A DNA stretch of 6,081 nt from Pseudomonadota bacterium (GTDB lineage: Bacteria > Pseudomonadota > Alphaproteobacteria > Rhizobiales > Xanthobacteraceae), in NCBI GenBank assembly GCA_963205465.1, contig CAUJKG010000284.1:1-6081 (forward strand), in the 5' to 3' direction. The notes below the pieces were generated by a model, which ran no database searches, was not told the origin of the DNA, and was given only the letters and a program-made list of their open reading frames with translations. A program made the translations under genes and the position numbers. Below are positions 5,269 through 6,081 of the stretch, in pieces (the stretch's first letter is position 1; each line of letters begins with the position of its first letter).

Positions 5269-6081
5269 TTACCTGGAGACGGTCTTTTCGAATTGCCGCA
5301 ACAGAGCGTTGCCGCGGCTGACCGCATCGTCAAGCGCCTGCTTCGCAGATTTCTTGCCCGCGAGCGCGGATTCGATCTCTTCCGACCAGATGTCGCGCAA
5401 CTGCACCATGTTGCCGAAGCGAAGACCGCGCGAATTGTCGGTCGGCGCCTTGTTGGTCAGTTCCAGAAGCGGCGTTTCGAGATAGGGCTTCTCCTTGTAG
5501 AAGCCCGAAGCCTTGGTCTGCTCGTAAGCGGCCTTGGTGATCGGGAGATAGCCCGACTTCTGGTGCAGCTCGATCTGCTTGTCGGTGCGCGAGAGAAAGG
5601 TGAAGAACTTCGCCACACCTTTATACTCGGCCGCCTTCTTGCCGCCCATGACCCAGAGCGAAGCGCCGCCGATGATCGAGGTCTGCGGCGCGCCAGCGAC
5701 GTCCGGATAATAAGGCATCGGCGCGTTGCCCCAGGCGAACTTCGCGTTGGCGGCGACGTTGCCGAAGAAGCCCGACGAGGTGAGGAAGATCGGGCATTCG
5801 CCGCTGGTGAAGCGGCCTTCGCCGGTGTTGGTGCGGCCGGAGTAATCGTAGGTCTTGTCTTTCTGGAGTGCGACGAGATTTTCGAGATGCTTCAGCACGG
5901 TCGGGTTGTTGAAGGTGAGCACGGTGTCGAAACCATCCATGCCGTTGCCCTTGGTGCCGATTGCGAGATTATGCCAGGCGGAGAACTGCTCGATATTGAC
6001 CCAGGTCGCCCAGGCGTTCGAGAAACCGCAGGTATCGTAGCCGGCGGCTTTCAACTTCTTCGCGGCGGCGAAAACATCCGG
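5269..6081 (-). CDS. ugpB: Glycerol-3-phosphate-type ABC transporter substrate-binding protein UgpB (partial, 5' end outside window)
   Basis: This is the periplasmic binding protein that captures sn-glycerol-3-phosphate and glycerophosphodiesters and delivers them to UgpA/UgpE. Only the C-terminal 270 residues are present. The frame is open to the window edge with family-like residues (PDVFAAAKKL), so the N-terminus and signal peptide lie beyond 6081; the in-frame TTG at 6054 is an internal leucine, not a start. UgpB hallmarks are visible (numbers from the first visible residue): the Trp-x-x-Trp ligand-site pattern WATW (24-27) followed by EQFSAWHN (31-38), GGASLWVM (138-145), SGYLPIT (176-182), and NSRGLRFGNM (216-225), which carries the Arg expected near the phosphate. 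The C-terminus ALDDAVSRGNALLRQFEKT is typical. As first gene of the visible operon it is followed by ugpA after 18 bases; its promoter, possibly phosphate-controlled as in other bacteria, is outside the window. Confidence 0.94.
   Translation of the reverse strand, partial: PDVFAAAKKLKAAGYDTCGFSNAWATWVNIEQFSAWHNLAIGTKGNGMDGFDTVLTFNNPTVLKHLENLVALQKDKTYDYSGRTNTGEGRFTSGECPIFLTSSGFFGNVAANAKFAWGNAPMPYYPDVAGAPQTSIIGGASLWVMGGKKAAEYKGVAKFFTFLSRTDKQIELHQKSGYLPITKAAYEQTKASGFYKEKPYLETPLLELTNKAPTDNSRGLRFGNMVQLRDIWSEEIESALAGKKSAKQALDDAVSRGNALLRQFEKTVSR

Overview
The window looks like chromosomal DNA of an alphaproteobacterium, probably of the Rhizobiales (Hyphomicrobiales). The evidence is moderately high GC, GC-rich third codon positions, compact operons, and closely Ugp-like transporter proteins of the kind common in soil rhizobia and their relatives. 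This placement is an inference from gene content and protein flavour, not a database result.

Layout from left to right. Positions 1-111 hold no supported gene, only a short inverted repeat at 58-83. A complete tRNA-Gly with a CCC anticodon and encoded CCA end lies at 112-186. A minus-strand intradiol ring-cleavage dioxygenase of the hydroxyquinol 1,2-dioxygenase type follows at 318-1208, best started at a TTG codon behind a clear Shine-Dalgarno site. A 132-base divergent intergenic region (1209-1340) carries three CTATT repeats in helical phase. It separates the dioxygenase from a plus-strand gene (1341-2411) for an exported, cysteine-rich protein of unknown function. That protein has a motif set resembling metal-dependent hydrolases of the poly-gamma-glutamate hydrolase type.

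The right-hand 60 percent is a minus-strand operon read right to left: ugpB (cut by the window edge), ugpA, ugpE and ugpC. It encodes a complete ABC importer of the sn-glycerol-3-phosphate / glycerophosphodiester class: periplasmic binding protein, two inner-membrane permeases and the ATPase. The genes are separated by 18 bases, a 1-base overlap and 3 bases, so they should be co-transcribed and translationally coupled. The operon converges with the unknown exported gene, and a 7-bp GC stem-loop overlaps the ugpC stop codon at the junction.

The importer would supply glycerol phosphate as a carbon and phosphate source. The dioxygenase would open a (hydroxylated) catechol ring in aromatic catabolism. 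No other gene of the aromatic pathway and no regulator lies in the window, so no functional link between the two halves can be shown. The least explained items are the exported putative hydrolase and the phased repeats in front of it. I saw no CRISPR array, insertion sequence, phage gene or defence system.
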